Below are positions 43,336 through 51,754 of a stretch of DNA of 64,000 nt, in pieces. The notes under the pieces were generated by a model. That model was not told where the DNA came from. It ran no database searches and was given only the letters and a program-made list of their open reading frames with translations. Every line of letters starts with the position of its first letter. The first letter of the stretch is position 1. Position numbers and translations under genes: made by a program. The stretch lies in assembly GCA_964527835.1 (NCBI GenBank), contig CAZGNV010000002.1:62001-126000 (forward strand). Reading direction: 5' to 3'. Origin of the DNA: JAFDCJ01 sp964527835 (GTDB taxonomy: Bacteria; Desulfobacterota; Desulfobacteria; Desulfobacterales; JAFDCJ01).

Positions 43336-44505
43336 ATGACAGTTAAATCAAAAAGTGCGACCCAGCTTTACTTCAACAAGGACCATGAGATGGTGCGCAA
43401 GTCGATCCGAGAATTCATCGACAAAGAAATCAACCCCAACATGGACCAATGGGAGGAGCAAGGCCAGGCCCCGCTGCACGACTTGTTCAAAAAAATGGGG
43501 GACCTTGGCTTTCTCGGGATTCGCTACGATCCCGCCTGGGGCGGACAGGGCCTGGACTACTGGTACGACACTGTTTTCCTGGAAGAACTCGGCCGCATCC
43601 ACGGCTCCGGATTGACGGTTGCCATCGCCGTGCAGACCCACATGGCCACCCCGGCAATCGCGGAATTCGGCAGCGAGTATTTAAAACAAACCTATTTAAA
43701 GCCGGCCATTGCCGGAGAGCTGGTGGCCGCCATCGCGGTCACCGAGCCCGGTGCCGGATCTGACGTGGCCGCCATCCAGACCACCGCCAAACGCGAAGGC
43801 GACACTTACGTGATCAACGGCTCCAAAACATTTATCACCAACGGCACCCAGGCGGATTTTCTGACCCTGCTGGCCCGAACCAGTGACGATCCGGGCTACC
43901 ATTCCTTCAGCCTGATTGTAGTGCCCACGAATCTGGAAGGTTTTTCCGTCAGCCGCAAGCTGGACAAGCTGGGAATGCACAGCAGCGACACGGCGGAGCT
44001 GTTTTTTGACAATCTCAAAGTGCCCGTTGAAAACCGCATCGGCAAAGAGGGCGAGGGCTTTATCTACCAGATGCAGCAGTTCCAGCATGAACGCTTCTCG
44101 GCCATTCCCATGGCCTATATCGCCGCCGAGGAGATGATGGCCATGACCGTCGAGCACATCCGCCAGCGCGTTGTATTCGGCAAGCCCCTGATCGCCCGGC
44201 AGGTGTTGCGCCACCGCCTGGCGGACTGGCACACCGAAACCGAATGCCTGCGGCAGCTCACCTACCACATCGTCAGAATGAAAGGAGCCGGACTGGATGT
44301 CACCCGCGAGGTTTCCATGGCCAAGCTGCATGCGGCCGGACTGCTCACCCGGGTGGCGGACGGCTGTCTGCAGATGTATGGCGGTCTGGGATTCATGAAT
44401 GAAATGCCGATATCCCGCTCTTACCGGGATGCACGGATCATTTCCATCGGCGGCGGGGCCGATGAGATCATGCGCGAGATCATCGCCAAGATCGAATTGG
44501 GATAA
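43336..44505 (+). CDS. Acyl-CoA dehydrogenase (first of a tandem pair)
   Basis: A 389-residue FAD enzyme. The signatures AIAVTEPGAGSDVAAIQT and the C-terminal RDARIISIGGGADEIMREIIAK are intact. The catalytic Glu lies in GGLGFMNEMPISRSYRDA, the position used by short-chain type dehydrogenases. Oxidises a saturated acyl-CoA to the enoyl-CoA, feeding electrons to an ETF. The next gene is a clear duplicate, five bases downstream. Confidence 0.94.
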   Translation: MTVKSKSATQLYFNKDHEMVRKSIREFIDKEINPNMDQWEEQGQAPLHDLFKKMGDLGFLGIRYDPAWGGQGLDYWYDTVFLEELGRIHGSGLTVAIAVQTHMATPAIAEFGSEYLKQTYLKPAIAGELVAAIAVTEPGAGSDVAAIQTTAKREGDTYVINGSKTFITNGTQADFLTLLARTSDDPGYHSFSLIVVPTNLEGFSVSRKLDKLGMHSSDTAELFFDNLKVPVENRIGKEGEGFIYQMQQFQHERFSAIPMAYIAAEEMMAMTVEHIRQRVVFGKPLIARQVLRHRLADWHTETECLRQLTYHIVRMKGAGLDVTREVSMAKLHAAGLLTRVADGCLQMYGGLGFMNEMPISRSYRDARIISIGGGADEIMREIIAKIELG

Positions 44506-44510
44506 AACGA

Positions 44511-45671
44511 ATGGCCAAATCCGCAACCCAAATCTACTTCACCAAAGAACACGACATGGTTCGCCGGGCCGTGGCCGAGTTTGTAAAAAAAGAGATCAAC
44601 CCCAACGTTGATCAATGGGAAGCCGACGGCATCGCACCGCTCAATGAACTGTTTCAAAAGATGGGCCAGCTCGGATTTCTCGGCATCCGCTATGACCCTG
44701 CCCATGGCGGCCAGGGGCTCGATTACTGGTGCGACACCGTCTTTTTGGAGGAACTGGGTCACATCAAAGCCCTGGGCCTGGCCGTGGCGATCACCGTCCA
44801 GACCCATATGGCCACCCCGGCCATCGAAGCCTTCGGCAATGATCATCTCAAAGAGACTTACCTGAAGGCCGCCATTGCCGGGGAGATGGTCGGCGCCATT
44901 GCGGTCACCGAACCGGGGGCCGGCTCGGACGTGGCCGCCATCCGGACCTTCGCCGGAAAAGATGGCGGTGACTATGTCATCAACGGCTCCAAAATGTACA
45001 TCACCAACGGCACCCAGGCGGATTTTTACACCCTGCTGGCCCGAACCGGAGATGAACCCGGCTACCACTGTTTCAGCCTGTTCGTGGTGCCCTCGGATCT
45101 GCCCGGTGTGACCGTGGGCCGCAAACTGGACAAGCTGGGCATTCGCATCAGCGACACGGCCGAACTGTTTTTTGACAACGTCCGGGTGCCTGCTGAAAAT
45201 CTGATCGGCAGCGAAGGGGAGGGATTCATCTACCAGATGCAGCAGTTCCAGCATGAACGCTTTTCCCTGCTGCCTTTTGTCTGCACCGCCGCCCGGGACA
45301 TCATCGACATGACGGTGGAGCATATCAAACAACGGGTGACCTTCGGCAAGCCCCTGGTCACCCGTCAGGTACTGCGCCACCGGATCGCCGACTGGCTGAC
45401 ACAAATCGAGTGCCTGCAGCAGCTCATCTATCACATCGTGCGCATGAAGGAGGCAGGACTGGATGCCACCCGGGAAATCTCCATGGGCAAGCTTGTCGCC
45501 AGCCGGGTGCTGATCGGAGTGTGCAATGACTGCCTGCAGATGTATGGCGGTCTGGGATTTATGGATGAGATGCTGATCTCGCGCTACTACCGTGATGCCC
45601 GCGGCCTGGCCATCGGCGGCGGGGCCGATGAGGTGCTGCGCGATGTGGTTGCCAGGCTTGAAGGCTACTAG
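44511..45671 (+). CDS. Acyl-CoA dehydrogenase (second of a tandem pair)
   Basis: A 386-residue paralogue of the preceding protein, with matching motifs: AIAVTEPGAGSDVAAIRT, GLGFMDEMLISRYYRDARG and GGGADEVLRDVVARLEG. The catalytic Glu is in DEML. Differences around the substrate-binding loops (SLLPFVCTAARDI against SAIPMAYIAAEEM) suggest a different chain or branch. Having two similar enzymes in one operon may mean a heteromer or successive oxidations. Confidence 0.94.
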   Translation: MAKSATQIYFTKEHDMVRRAVAEFVKKEINPNVDQWEADGIAPLNELFQKMGQLGFLGIRYDPAHGGQGLDYWCDTVFLEELGHIKALGLAVAITVQTHMATPAIEAFGNDHLKETYLKAAIAGEMVGAIAVTEPGAGSDVAAIRTFAGKDGGDYVINGSKMYITNGTQADFYTLLARTGDEPGYHCFSLFVVPSDLPGVTVGRKLDKLGIRISDTAELFFDNVRVPAENLIGSEGEGFIYQMQQFQHERFSLLPFVCTAARDIIDMTVEHIKQRVTFGKPLVTRQVLRHRIADWLTQIECLQQLIYHIVRMKEAGLDATREISMGKLVASRVLIGVCNDCLQMYGGLGFMDEMLISRYYRDARGLAIGGGADEVLRDVVARLEGY

Positions 45672-45757
45672 GTGGAAGCCGGATTTCGGAATGCGCAAGG
45701 TGGAATTGATAGAAGTCGGAAAGCAGAGGGCAGAGCGTAAAATGGAAAGGTTGAACC

Positions 45758-46402
45758 ATGCCATTGTCTGTTAATCGACCTGAAAAGAAATTAAGAGACA
45801 GGCCCTTGCCGCCGGGGCGCATCAAAATCGTGCTGGCATTGAAGGCATTGCTCGGGCAAAAGGAGTTCAGCGCCATCACCACGGCGGAAATCGCAAAAAC
45901 CGCCGGGGTGACCGAAGCGCTGATCTATAAATATTTTAAAGACAAGCGTGATCTGCTGCACCAGCTTCTCAGCGAATATCTCGAACAGTACCGCGGCCAG
46001 CTGCTTCAGGCCATCGGAGGCATCAACGGCGCCTTCAACCGGCTGCGCAAGCTCATCTGGTACCATATCAATGTGTACGCCACCAACCGGGTGTTTGCCC
46101 GAATTCTGCTGATCGAGGTCCGCAACTACCCGGATTACTACAAAAGCGAAACTTACCGGCGGGTAAAAGAATACAGTGACGTGGTGTTGCAGGTCATCGA
46201 AGAGGGTGTTCGCAACAAGGAAATCCGCAGTGATCTTCCGCCCAAACTGATCCGCTACGGAATTCTCGGCAGCATCGAGCAGGTTTGCCTTTCCGGAATT
46301 ATTTTCGGCAAGCAGATCAACCCCGACGAGCTGACCGAACAGCTGTGCGAGTTTATTTTCAAAGGCATCAGAAAAGAGGACTCGTGGCTGAAAGTTGAAT
46401 AG
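45758..46402 (+). CDS. TetR/AcrR family transcriptional regulator
   Basis: A 214-residue regulator. The N-terminal HTH (residues about 25-70) is FSAITTAEIAKTAGVTEALIYKYFKDKRDLL, the TetR signature. The C-terminal ligand-binding domain is typical in length and resembles FadR/PsrA-type regulators of acyl-CoA genes. It sits inside the operon it probably controls; candidate operators are at 42100, 42163 and 43292. The upstream 86 bases are non-coding. Confidence 0.92.
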   Translation: MPLSVNRPEKKLRDRPLPPGRIKIVLALKALLGQKEFSAITTAEIAKTAGVTEALIYKYFKDKRDLLHQLLSEYLEQYRGQLLQAIGGINGAFNRLRKLIWYHINVYATNRVFARILLIEVRNYPDYYKSETYRRVKEYSDVVLQVIEEGVRNKEIRSDLPPKLIRYGILGSIEQVCLSGIIFGKQINPDELTEQLCEFIFKGIRKEDSWLKVE

Positions 46403-46414
46403 GAGGGCTGCCCC

Positions 46415-47965
46415 ATGGGAAAATGGATGAACGGTTACCTCGCAAAGCTGGCCGCCAATCGTCGTGAAAACCTCGAAGCCGGGGGAGCGCAGCGCATCGA
46501 GCTCCAGCACGAACTGGGAAAACTCACCGCCCGGGAGAGAATCGAACGGCTGGCCGATCCCGGCTCCTTTGAGGAAATCGGATCACTGGTCAGGGAATTT
46601 CGCCTGGGCCTGGAGGGCGACGCCCGACCCAGCCCCTCTGACGGGGTGATCATGGGCCTGGCCGAGGTCAACGGCCGGCCGCTGATGGTCTACAGCCTTG
46701 ACTTCACCGTCATGTCCGGCTCAATCGGCGACCAGGGAGTATGGAAAATCGCCGAACTCGTTGAAATGGCCGGACAACAGCAGATGCCCGTCATCGGCAT
46801 TTTCGATTCAGCCGGCTCACGGCTCAGCTTCAAGGACGGCTACGTGGGATTAAACGGGCTGGGGCGTCTGGTCCGCAACTACTGTCTTTACTCGGGGGTT
46901 ATTCCCCAAATATCCCTGGTCCTGGGGCCCTGCACCGGGCCCCTTGCCCAGGTGCCGGTGTTATCCGATTTTCTGATCATCAACCGCAGCACCGGCTTTT
47001 TATGGTGGGGCGGCGATATCGTTTCGGACGATGCCGGATCAGCCGAATTTCACATGGAAAAAAGCGGCCAGTGCGACCTGCTCGCCGACAGCGATGAAGA
47101 AGCCATCGACCAGGTCAAGCAGTTGCTGGCCTTCATCCCCCAGAATTGCCGTGAAAAACCCGCGACAATCCAATCCGGCGACGACCCTGAGCGCACCGAA
47201 GAGGCGCTGCTGGATGTGATGCCTGATGATCCCAAGTTTACCTATGACATTCATGAAATCATCGAGCTGATCGTCGATGACGGCGCCTTTCTCGAACTGA
47301 AAGAAGATTTTGCGCCCAACATGGTGGTCGGGTTTGCCCGCTTTGACGGCCTGGTGACCGGTATTGCCGCAACCAACCCGGACGAGCTCAGCGGCATCAT
47401 GGAGCCGGATTCCTCGGACAAATACGATCGCTTCATCATGTTTCTGGATGCCTTCAACATCCCCCTGTTGACCATCTCCGACACGCCGGCCTTCCCTCCC
47501 GGGGACAAGTGGGAACGGCGCGGCGTCATCCGGCATGGCGCCAAGAACCTGCATGGCTATTCACATCTGACCAATCCGAAAATCACCCTGGTCCTGCGGC
47601 GCTCCTACGGCGGGTCGAACATCGTGCTGGGATGCAGCAAGATGGGCCCGGATTTTATCTTCGGCTGGCCAACGGTGGAATTCGCCCCCACCGGCCCGGA
47701 GTCCATCGTGCAGGCCGTTTTCCATAAAGAGCTGGACAAGGCCAAACAGGAGGGCAACTACGAGGAGGTCTACAACTTCTTTCTGAGCATCCTCAAGGAG
47801 CATTTCAGTGTCATGACCATGGGAAAGATGTTTACCACCTATTACACGGTCCATGAGGTGATTGATCCGCGCCAGACCCGCGCCAGAATCGTCAGGGCCC
47901 TGCGCGCCACGATTAACAAGCACGAAGAGGTGCCGGAGAAAAGACGGTACATCAAACCCGCTTAA
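46415..47965 (+). CDS. Acyl-CoA carboxyltransferase beta-type subunit, first paralogue
   Basis: A 516-residue carboxyltransferase (PccB/GcdA family), starting after GGAGGGCTG. The fold landmarks ELGKLTARERIERLADPGSFEEIG and AAGMxxG-like strands are present. In the N-domain the canonical GPCAGGA reads GPCTGPLAQ, while the C-domain RRSYGGSNIVLG keeps its Gly-Gly. The next gene shows the opposite pattern. Moves carboxylate between carboxybiotin and acyl-CoA in carboxylases or sodium-pump decarboxylases. Confidence 0.92.
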   Translation: MGKWMNGYLAKLAANRRENLEAGGAQRIELQHELGKLTARERIERLADPGSFEEIGSLVREFRLGLEGDARPSPSDGVIMGLAEVNGRPLMVYSLDFTVMSGSIGDQGVWKIAELVEMAGQQQMPVIGIFDSAGSRLSFKDGYVGLNGLGRLVRNYCLYSGVIPQISLVLGPCTGPLAQVPVLSDFLIINRSTGFLWWGGDIVSDDAGSAEFHMEKSGQCDLLADSDEEAIDQVKQLLAFIPQNCREKPATIQSGDDPERTEEALLDVMPDDPKFTYDIHEIIELIVDDGAFLELKEDFAPNMVVGFARFDGLVTGIAATNPDELSGIMEPDSSDKYDRFIMFLDAFNIPLLTISDTPAFPPGDKWERRGVIRHGAKNLHGYSHLTNPKITLVLRRSYGGSNIVLGCSKMGPDFIFGWPTVEFAPTGPESIVQAVFHKELDKAKQEGNYEEVYNFFLSILKEHFSVMTMGKMFTTYYTVHEVIDPRQTRARIVRALRATINKHEEVPEKRRYIKPA

Positions 47966-47998
47966 ACGTAATACACAAATTCAGCAAAGGAGCCTGCC

Positions 47999-49555
47999 AT
48001 GGGCAATCCAATGGATGAAGCCATCGCCCGCTACCGTAAAATCCGGGAACAAAACCGTTTAGGCGGCGGTGTCCGGCATATCGAGCGCCAGCACGCACGG
48101 GGCAAGCTGACGGCCCGCGAACGCATCGAGCTGCTTGCCGATCCCGGGACCTTCAATGAGCTGGGTTCTTTTGTGGGCACCACCAGCCGGCGCATCGACG
48201 GCCGCGTTCCGGAGGCCCCCTGTGACGGGGCGGTGCTCGGCACCGCCCGGGTGAACAACCGGCTGGTGATGATCCATGCCAGCGATTTTACGGTGCTGGG
48301 CGGATCGGTGGGTGCCCAGCATCTGGCCAAGTTCGCCAAACCCATCGAAATGGCCGCCCAGTGGGGGATTCCAATGGTCAACCTGCTGGACTCCTCGGGC
48401 GGCCGGCTCGGGTACCAGGATGTCCCCATGGCCGGGATGGACTGGTATTTTCGGACCCAGTCCCTGTATTCAGGCGTGATTCCCCAGATCACCGTGCTCA
48501 TGGGACCGTGCATCGCCGGCGGAGCATACCTGCCGACATTGTGCGATTTTTTGCTCATGAGCCGGATTTCGGCCAACATGTGGCTGGGAGGCCCCCGTCA
48601 GACCCAGGCGGCAACATCGGAAAAAATCGACCGCAATATCGGCGGTGCCGATTATCACATGCAATTCACCGGCAGCTGTGATGCGGTTGGCGCAGACGAT
48701 GAGCAGACCATCAAAAAATGCCGGCAGCTGCTGCGCTACCTGCCGCAAAACTTCAGGGAAAAACCACCGCTGTGGGAGCAAACCGACCGCGCCGATCGCA
48801 GCGTGGAGCAGTTGGTGGATATCGTCCCCGCTGAATTTGAGCGCCCCTACGATATGCATGCGGTCATCGAACGGCTGGTCGACAACGGCGAGTACTTTGA
48901 AATCAAGGATGAGTACGCCAAAAACCTGATCACCTGTTTTTGCCGCTTCAACGGCGAAGTGGTGGGAATCGCGGCCAGCAACCCCATGGTCCCGGGAAGC
49001 ATCCTGCAGATCAATGCCTGCGACAAGTACTACCGGTTCCTGCAGGTGCTGGATGCCTACAACATCCCTCTGATCAACCTGGTGGACACCCCGCCGGTCG
49101 TACCCGGAGAAGACGAAGAGGCCCAGGGCCTGATCCGGCACATGGGAAAGATCACCGATGTCTATGCCACGGCGACCGTGCCCAAAATCAGCATTGTTTT
49201 GCGCGAGGCTTACGCCGATGCCGGCAGCATGATCATGGGAGTCCCCAAGAGCATGGGAGCCGACTTGACCTATGCCTGGCCCATCGCGCGATTTGCCGTG
49301 GAGGCGTCGGCGCTTGACTACCGCAAAGTATACGGGCGGGGTATCGAAGATGACGCCTACAGCGCTTACCTGAACCGGTCACGGGAAAAGCTGGACGTCT
49401 ATGATACGGCCCGCAGCTGGACGGCCCAGGTTGTCGATGAGATCATATTGCCGGCCGACACACGCAAAAAAATCATCGAGGCCCTCGAGCTGACGCGCAA
49501 CAAGCACGAAAAACGGCCTTCCAGGGCCAAGGTGCACGGAACCAATCCCACCTAG
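47999..49555 (+). CDS. Acyl-CoA carboxyltransferase beta-type subunit, second paralogue
   Basis: A 518-residue paralogue. It has RGKLTARERIELLADPGTFNELG and a complete N-domain oxyanion motif GPCIAGGAYLPTLCDF, while in the C-domain the expected GGAxxxM appears as YADAGSMIMGVPKSMG. Good ribosome site (AAAGGAGCC). It lies 33 bases behind the first subunit and 12 before the biotin carrier, so all three are translated together. Confidence 0.92.
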   Translation: MGNPMDEAIARYRKIREQNRLGGGVRHIERQHARGKLTARERIELLADPGTFNELGSFVGTTSRRIDGRVPEAPCDGAVLGTARVNNRLVMIHASDFTVLGGSVGAQHLAKFAKPIEMAAQWGIPMVNLLDSSGGRLGYQDVPMAGMDWYFRTQSLYSGVIPQITVLMGPCIAGGAYLPTLCDFLLMSRISANMWLGGPRQTQAATSEKIDRNIGGADYHMQFTGSCDAVGADDEQTIKKCRQLLRYLPQNFREKPPLWEQTDRADRSVEQLVDIVPAEFERPYDMHAVIERLVDNGEYFEIKDEYAKNLITCFCRFNGEVVGIAASNPMVPGSILQINACDKYYRFLQVLDAYNIPLINLVDTPPVVPGEDEEAQGLIRHMGKITDVYATATVPKISIVLREAYADAGSMIMGVPKSMGADLTYAWPIARFAVEASALDYRKVYGRGIEDDAYSAYLNRSREKLDVYDTARSWTAQVVDEIILPADTRKKIIEALELTRNKHEKRPSRAKVHGTNPT

Positions 49556-49567
49556 AAAGGAGTGGTA

Positions 49568-49819
49568 ATGGCAGCAAAAAGAATTGAGGTCAGAACCCCG
49601 ATGTCCGGAATCTTCTTCCGCAAACCTTCACCGGATCAGCCGCCTTACGTCGAGGTCGGTGATTCCGTCAAGAAAAAACAGGTGCTGGCCCTGCTGGAAA
49701 CCATGAAGGTCTTTCAGAAAATCAAAAGCCCGGCCAATGGAAAAATAGTGGAAATTTTGGCTGAAAATGAAGCCCCGCTGAAAGACGATGATCTGATATT
49801 TGTCATCGAGGCCGACTGA
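49568..49819 (+). CDS. Biotin carboxyl carrier protein
   Basis: An 83-residue biotinyl domain alone, with AAAGGAG five bases upstream. The biotinylated Lys is in LLETMKVFQKIKSP (family ExMKM; here ETMKVF), with the flanking half motifs RTPMSGIFFR and PLKDDDLIFVIEAD. It swings carboxybiotin between a carboxylase and the two carboxyltransferases. A matching biotin carboxylase is missing; its remnant follows. Confidence 0.92.
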   Translation: MAAKRIEVRTPMSGIFFRKPSPDQPPYVEVGDSVKKKQVLALLETMKVFQKIKSPANGKIVEILAENEAPLKDDDLIFVIEAD

Positions 49820-49842
49820 AACGCATTGCGACAGGACCTTAA

Positions 49843-49938
49843 AAAAAGACCAGGGGAGATGCCGCCTTTCGCGCCGGAGACTTTGACACCGGCTTTATCC
49901 GCAAATTCATCCCCGCGGATGATGAACTAGAGGAGTAA
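49843..49938 (+). pseudogene. 3' remnant of a biotin carboxylase (AccC-type) gene
   Basis: Between the carrier and the next crotonase an in-frame stretch reads AAFRAGDFDTGFIRKFIPAD and ends DELEE-stop (26 codons, 49858-49938). This is the characteristic end of acyl-CoA biotin carboxylases (F-x-G-x-F-[DH]-T-x-F-[IL]). Upstream it stops at a TAA (49840), and nothing else of the 450-residue enzyme is present. The carboxylase appears to have been lost by deletion, its last bases preserved because they carry the GGAG ribosome site of the next gene. Confidence 0.7.
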
Positions 49939-49942
49939 ACCC

Positions 49943-50713
49943 ATGTCCCAAGCGCACCTGCTTTACCATGTTGAAAACAGCATCGCACGCCTTACCATCA
50001 ACCGCGAAGCCCAGCGCAACGCCCTCAGCCGGGAGACCATTGAACTTTTTCTAAAGCACCTGGATGCGGCCGAGAGGGACGCGAACGTCCGGGTCGTGCT
50101 GCTTACCGGCTCCGGGGATAAAGCTTTTTGCTCCGGAGCGGATCTCGGCGGCACTGCCGGCAGCGGCATGCAGCAGGGCGTTAAAAGCTACGTTCAACTG
50201 TTAAAACGCCTGGCAGGGTATCCCAAACCGCTGATCGCCCGCATTAACGGCGCCTGCATGGCCGGGGGGATGGGATTGATGTTGGCCTGCGACATCGTAA
50301 TTGCTCGGGATGACGCCGGGTTCGGCACTCCCGAAGTCAAGGTGGGACTGTGGCCCATGATGATCGGAGCCCTGATCTACCGCAACGTACTGCGCAAAAA
50401 GGCCATGGAAATGGTGCTGCTCGGAGAGCGCTTCACCGCAGGGCAAGCCCTGCAGATGGGCCTGATTACCCGGGCGGTGCCCCCCGAGCGGCTGGACGCG
50501 GAAGTGCAAGAGGTTCTGCAAAGCCTGGCGGCCAAAAGCCCCATTGGCATGAAGATCGGCAAGCAGGCTTTTTACGCCATGGCGGACATGCCCTTCGAGG
50601 AAGCCGTGGATTTTCTGGCCGCAAAACTGGCCGAGGTGGCCGCCACCGAAGATGCCCGGGAGGGAATCACCGCCTTTATCGAAAAACGCACACCGGTCTT
50701 CAAAGGCAAATAA
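49943..50713 (+). CDS. Enoyl-CoA hydratase/isomerase (second crotonase)
   Basis: A 256-residue crotonase with GAGGAG directly upstream. Oxyanion motifs: AFCSGADLGG and NGACMAGGMGLMLACDIVIA. It keeps one Glu in GTPEVKVGLWPMMIGALIY, but the second hydratase Glu is not evident, so hydratase, isomerase or related CoA chemistry is possible. Its ribosome site is embedded in the biotin carboxylase remnant. Confidence 0.88.
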   Translation: MSQAHLLYHVENSIARLTINREAQRNALSRETIELFLKHLDAAERDANVRVVLLTGSGDKAFCSGADLGGTAGSGMQQGVKSYVQLLKRLAGYPKPLIARINGACMAGGMGLMLACDIVIARDDAGFGTPEVKVGLWPMMIGALIYRNVLRKKAMEMVLLGERFTAGQALQMGLITRAVPPERLDAEVQEVLQSLAAKSPIGMKIGKQAFYAMADMPFEEAVDFLAAKLAEVAATEDAREGITAFIEKRTPVFKGK

Positions 50714-50848
50714 AGTGAAACTGAAAAGGTTAGAGGCTGTATAGCTGGGAAGCTGAGCGGCTGCCTTGGACCTTGAACCCTGTACCTGGCTCCACGGTGC
50801 GCAGCGCCGCCTTGAACCCTGGACCTGTTTTTATCGGAGGACATAAAA
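50714..50848. other. Low-complexity intergenic sequence
   Basis: 135 bases built of short imperfect repeats such as TTGGACCTTGAACCCTG and CCTTGAACCCTGGACC, plus GCTGGGAAGCTGAGCGGCTG. A similar patch lies at 31233-31318 (AAGCTGGAAGGCTA...). No gene is seen apart from the ribosome site (GGAGG) of the next gene. Confidence 0.5.
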
Positions 50849-51727
50849 TTGAGCTTGGAAAACAAAGTTGTCGTCACCTGTGCATTGACGGGCTTGCTGA
50901 CCAATCCAGCCAAATTCAACGTGCCGGTAACCCCGGCGCAGATGGCAGATGCCGCCCAACAGGCATACAGCGCCGGAGCTGCAGTTTTGCACTGCCATTT
51001 CAGGGATCAGCGCCCGGGCATGGGCGCCTTTCCCACCTGGGACCTGGAATCGGTCGGCAGCATTCTGGCCGCAATCAAGCAGCGGGTCCCGGACATTATC
51101 ATCTGCATGAGCACCGGTGTGGTGGGCGATGACATCTCCGGACCGCTGTCCTGCCTTGAAGCCTTCAAACCGGAAATGGCCGCCTGCAACGCCGGTTCGC
51201 TGAATTATCTCAAAATTCGCAAGGACGGCAGCTGGGCCTGGCCGCCCGCCCTTTTTGACAATCCGGTGGAAAAAGTAAAAAATTTCCTGGATGTGATGAC
51301 GGCCAACAACATTATCCCCGAATTTGAATGCTTTGACACCGGCATTGTGCGCAGTGTGGCCATGTACAAGGCCAATAAAATGTTTGCCGGCGACCCTCAC
51401 GTTTCCTTCGTGATGGGGGTGGACAGCGGAATGCCGGCCAACCCGCAACTGCTGCCGATTTTAACCGCCGAACTGGTTGAAAATTCTCACTGGCAGGTCA
51501 TCGCGACGGGCCCGGGGCGCGAAAAGATATGGGACCTGCATCGACGCTGCCTGGAGATGGGGGGCGATGTCAGAACCGGCCTGGAAGACACCTTTTACCT
51601 GCCCGGCGGTCAGCGGGCGACCGACAACGGACAGCTCATCGAGGCTCTGGTAAAAATCGCCCGCGAGGTGGGCCGGGAGCCGGCCACAACCGCCGAAGCG
51701 CGCATCATGCTGGGAATTGCAAAGTAA
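50849..51727 (+). CDS. Beta-keto acid cleavage enzyme (BKACE, DUF849)
   Basis: A 292-residue TIM-barrel protein of the BKACE family, starting at TTG with GGAGG eight bases before it. The zinc-binding His motif HCHFRD is at about residues 49-54, and the second His/Glu region contains PEFECFDTG. Members react a beta-keto acid with acetyl-CoA to give a new CoA thioester plus acetoacetate (the first known acts in lysine fermentation). The subfamily here is not assignable; nearby amine-type genes suggest an amino-keto substrate. Confidence 0.88.
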   Translation: MSLENKVVVTCALTGLLTNPAKFNVPVTPAQMADAAQQAYSAGAAVLHCHFRDQRPGMGAFPTWDLESVGSILAAIKQRVPDIIICMSTGVVGDDISGPLSCLEAFKPEMAACNAGSLNYLKIRKDGSWAWPPALFDNPVEKVKNFLDVMTANNIIPEFECFDTGIVRSVAMYKANKMFAGDPHVSFVMGVDSGMPANPQLLPILTAELVENSHWQVIATGPGREKIWDLHRRCLEMGGDVRTGLEDTFYLPGGQRATDNGQLIEALVKIAREVGREPATTAEARIMLGIAK

Positions 51728-51754
51728 AATACCATCAATAGGGAGAAACCGAGA

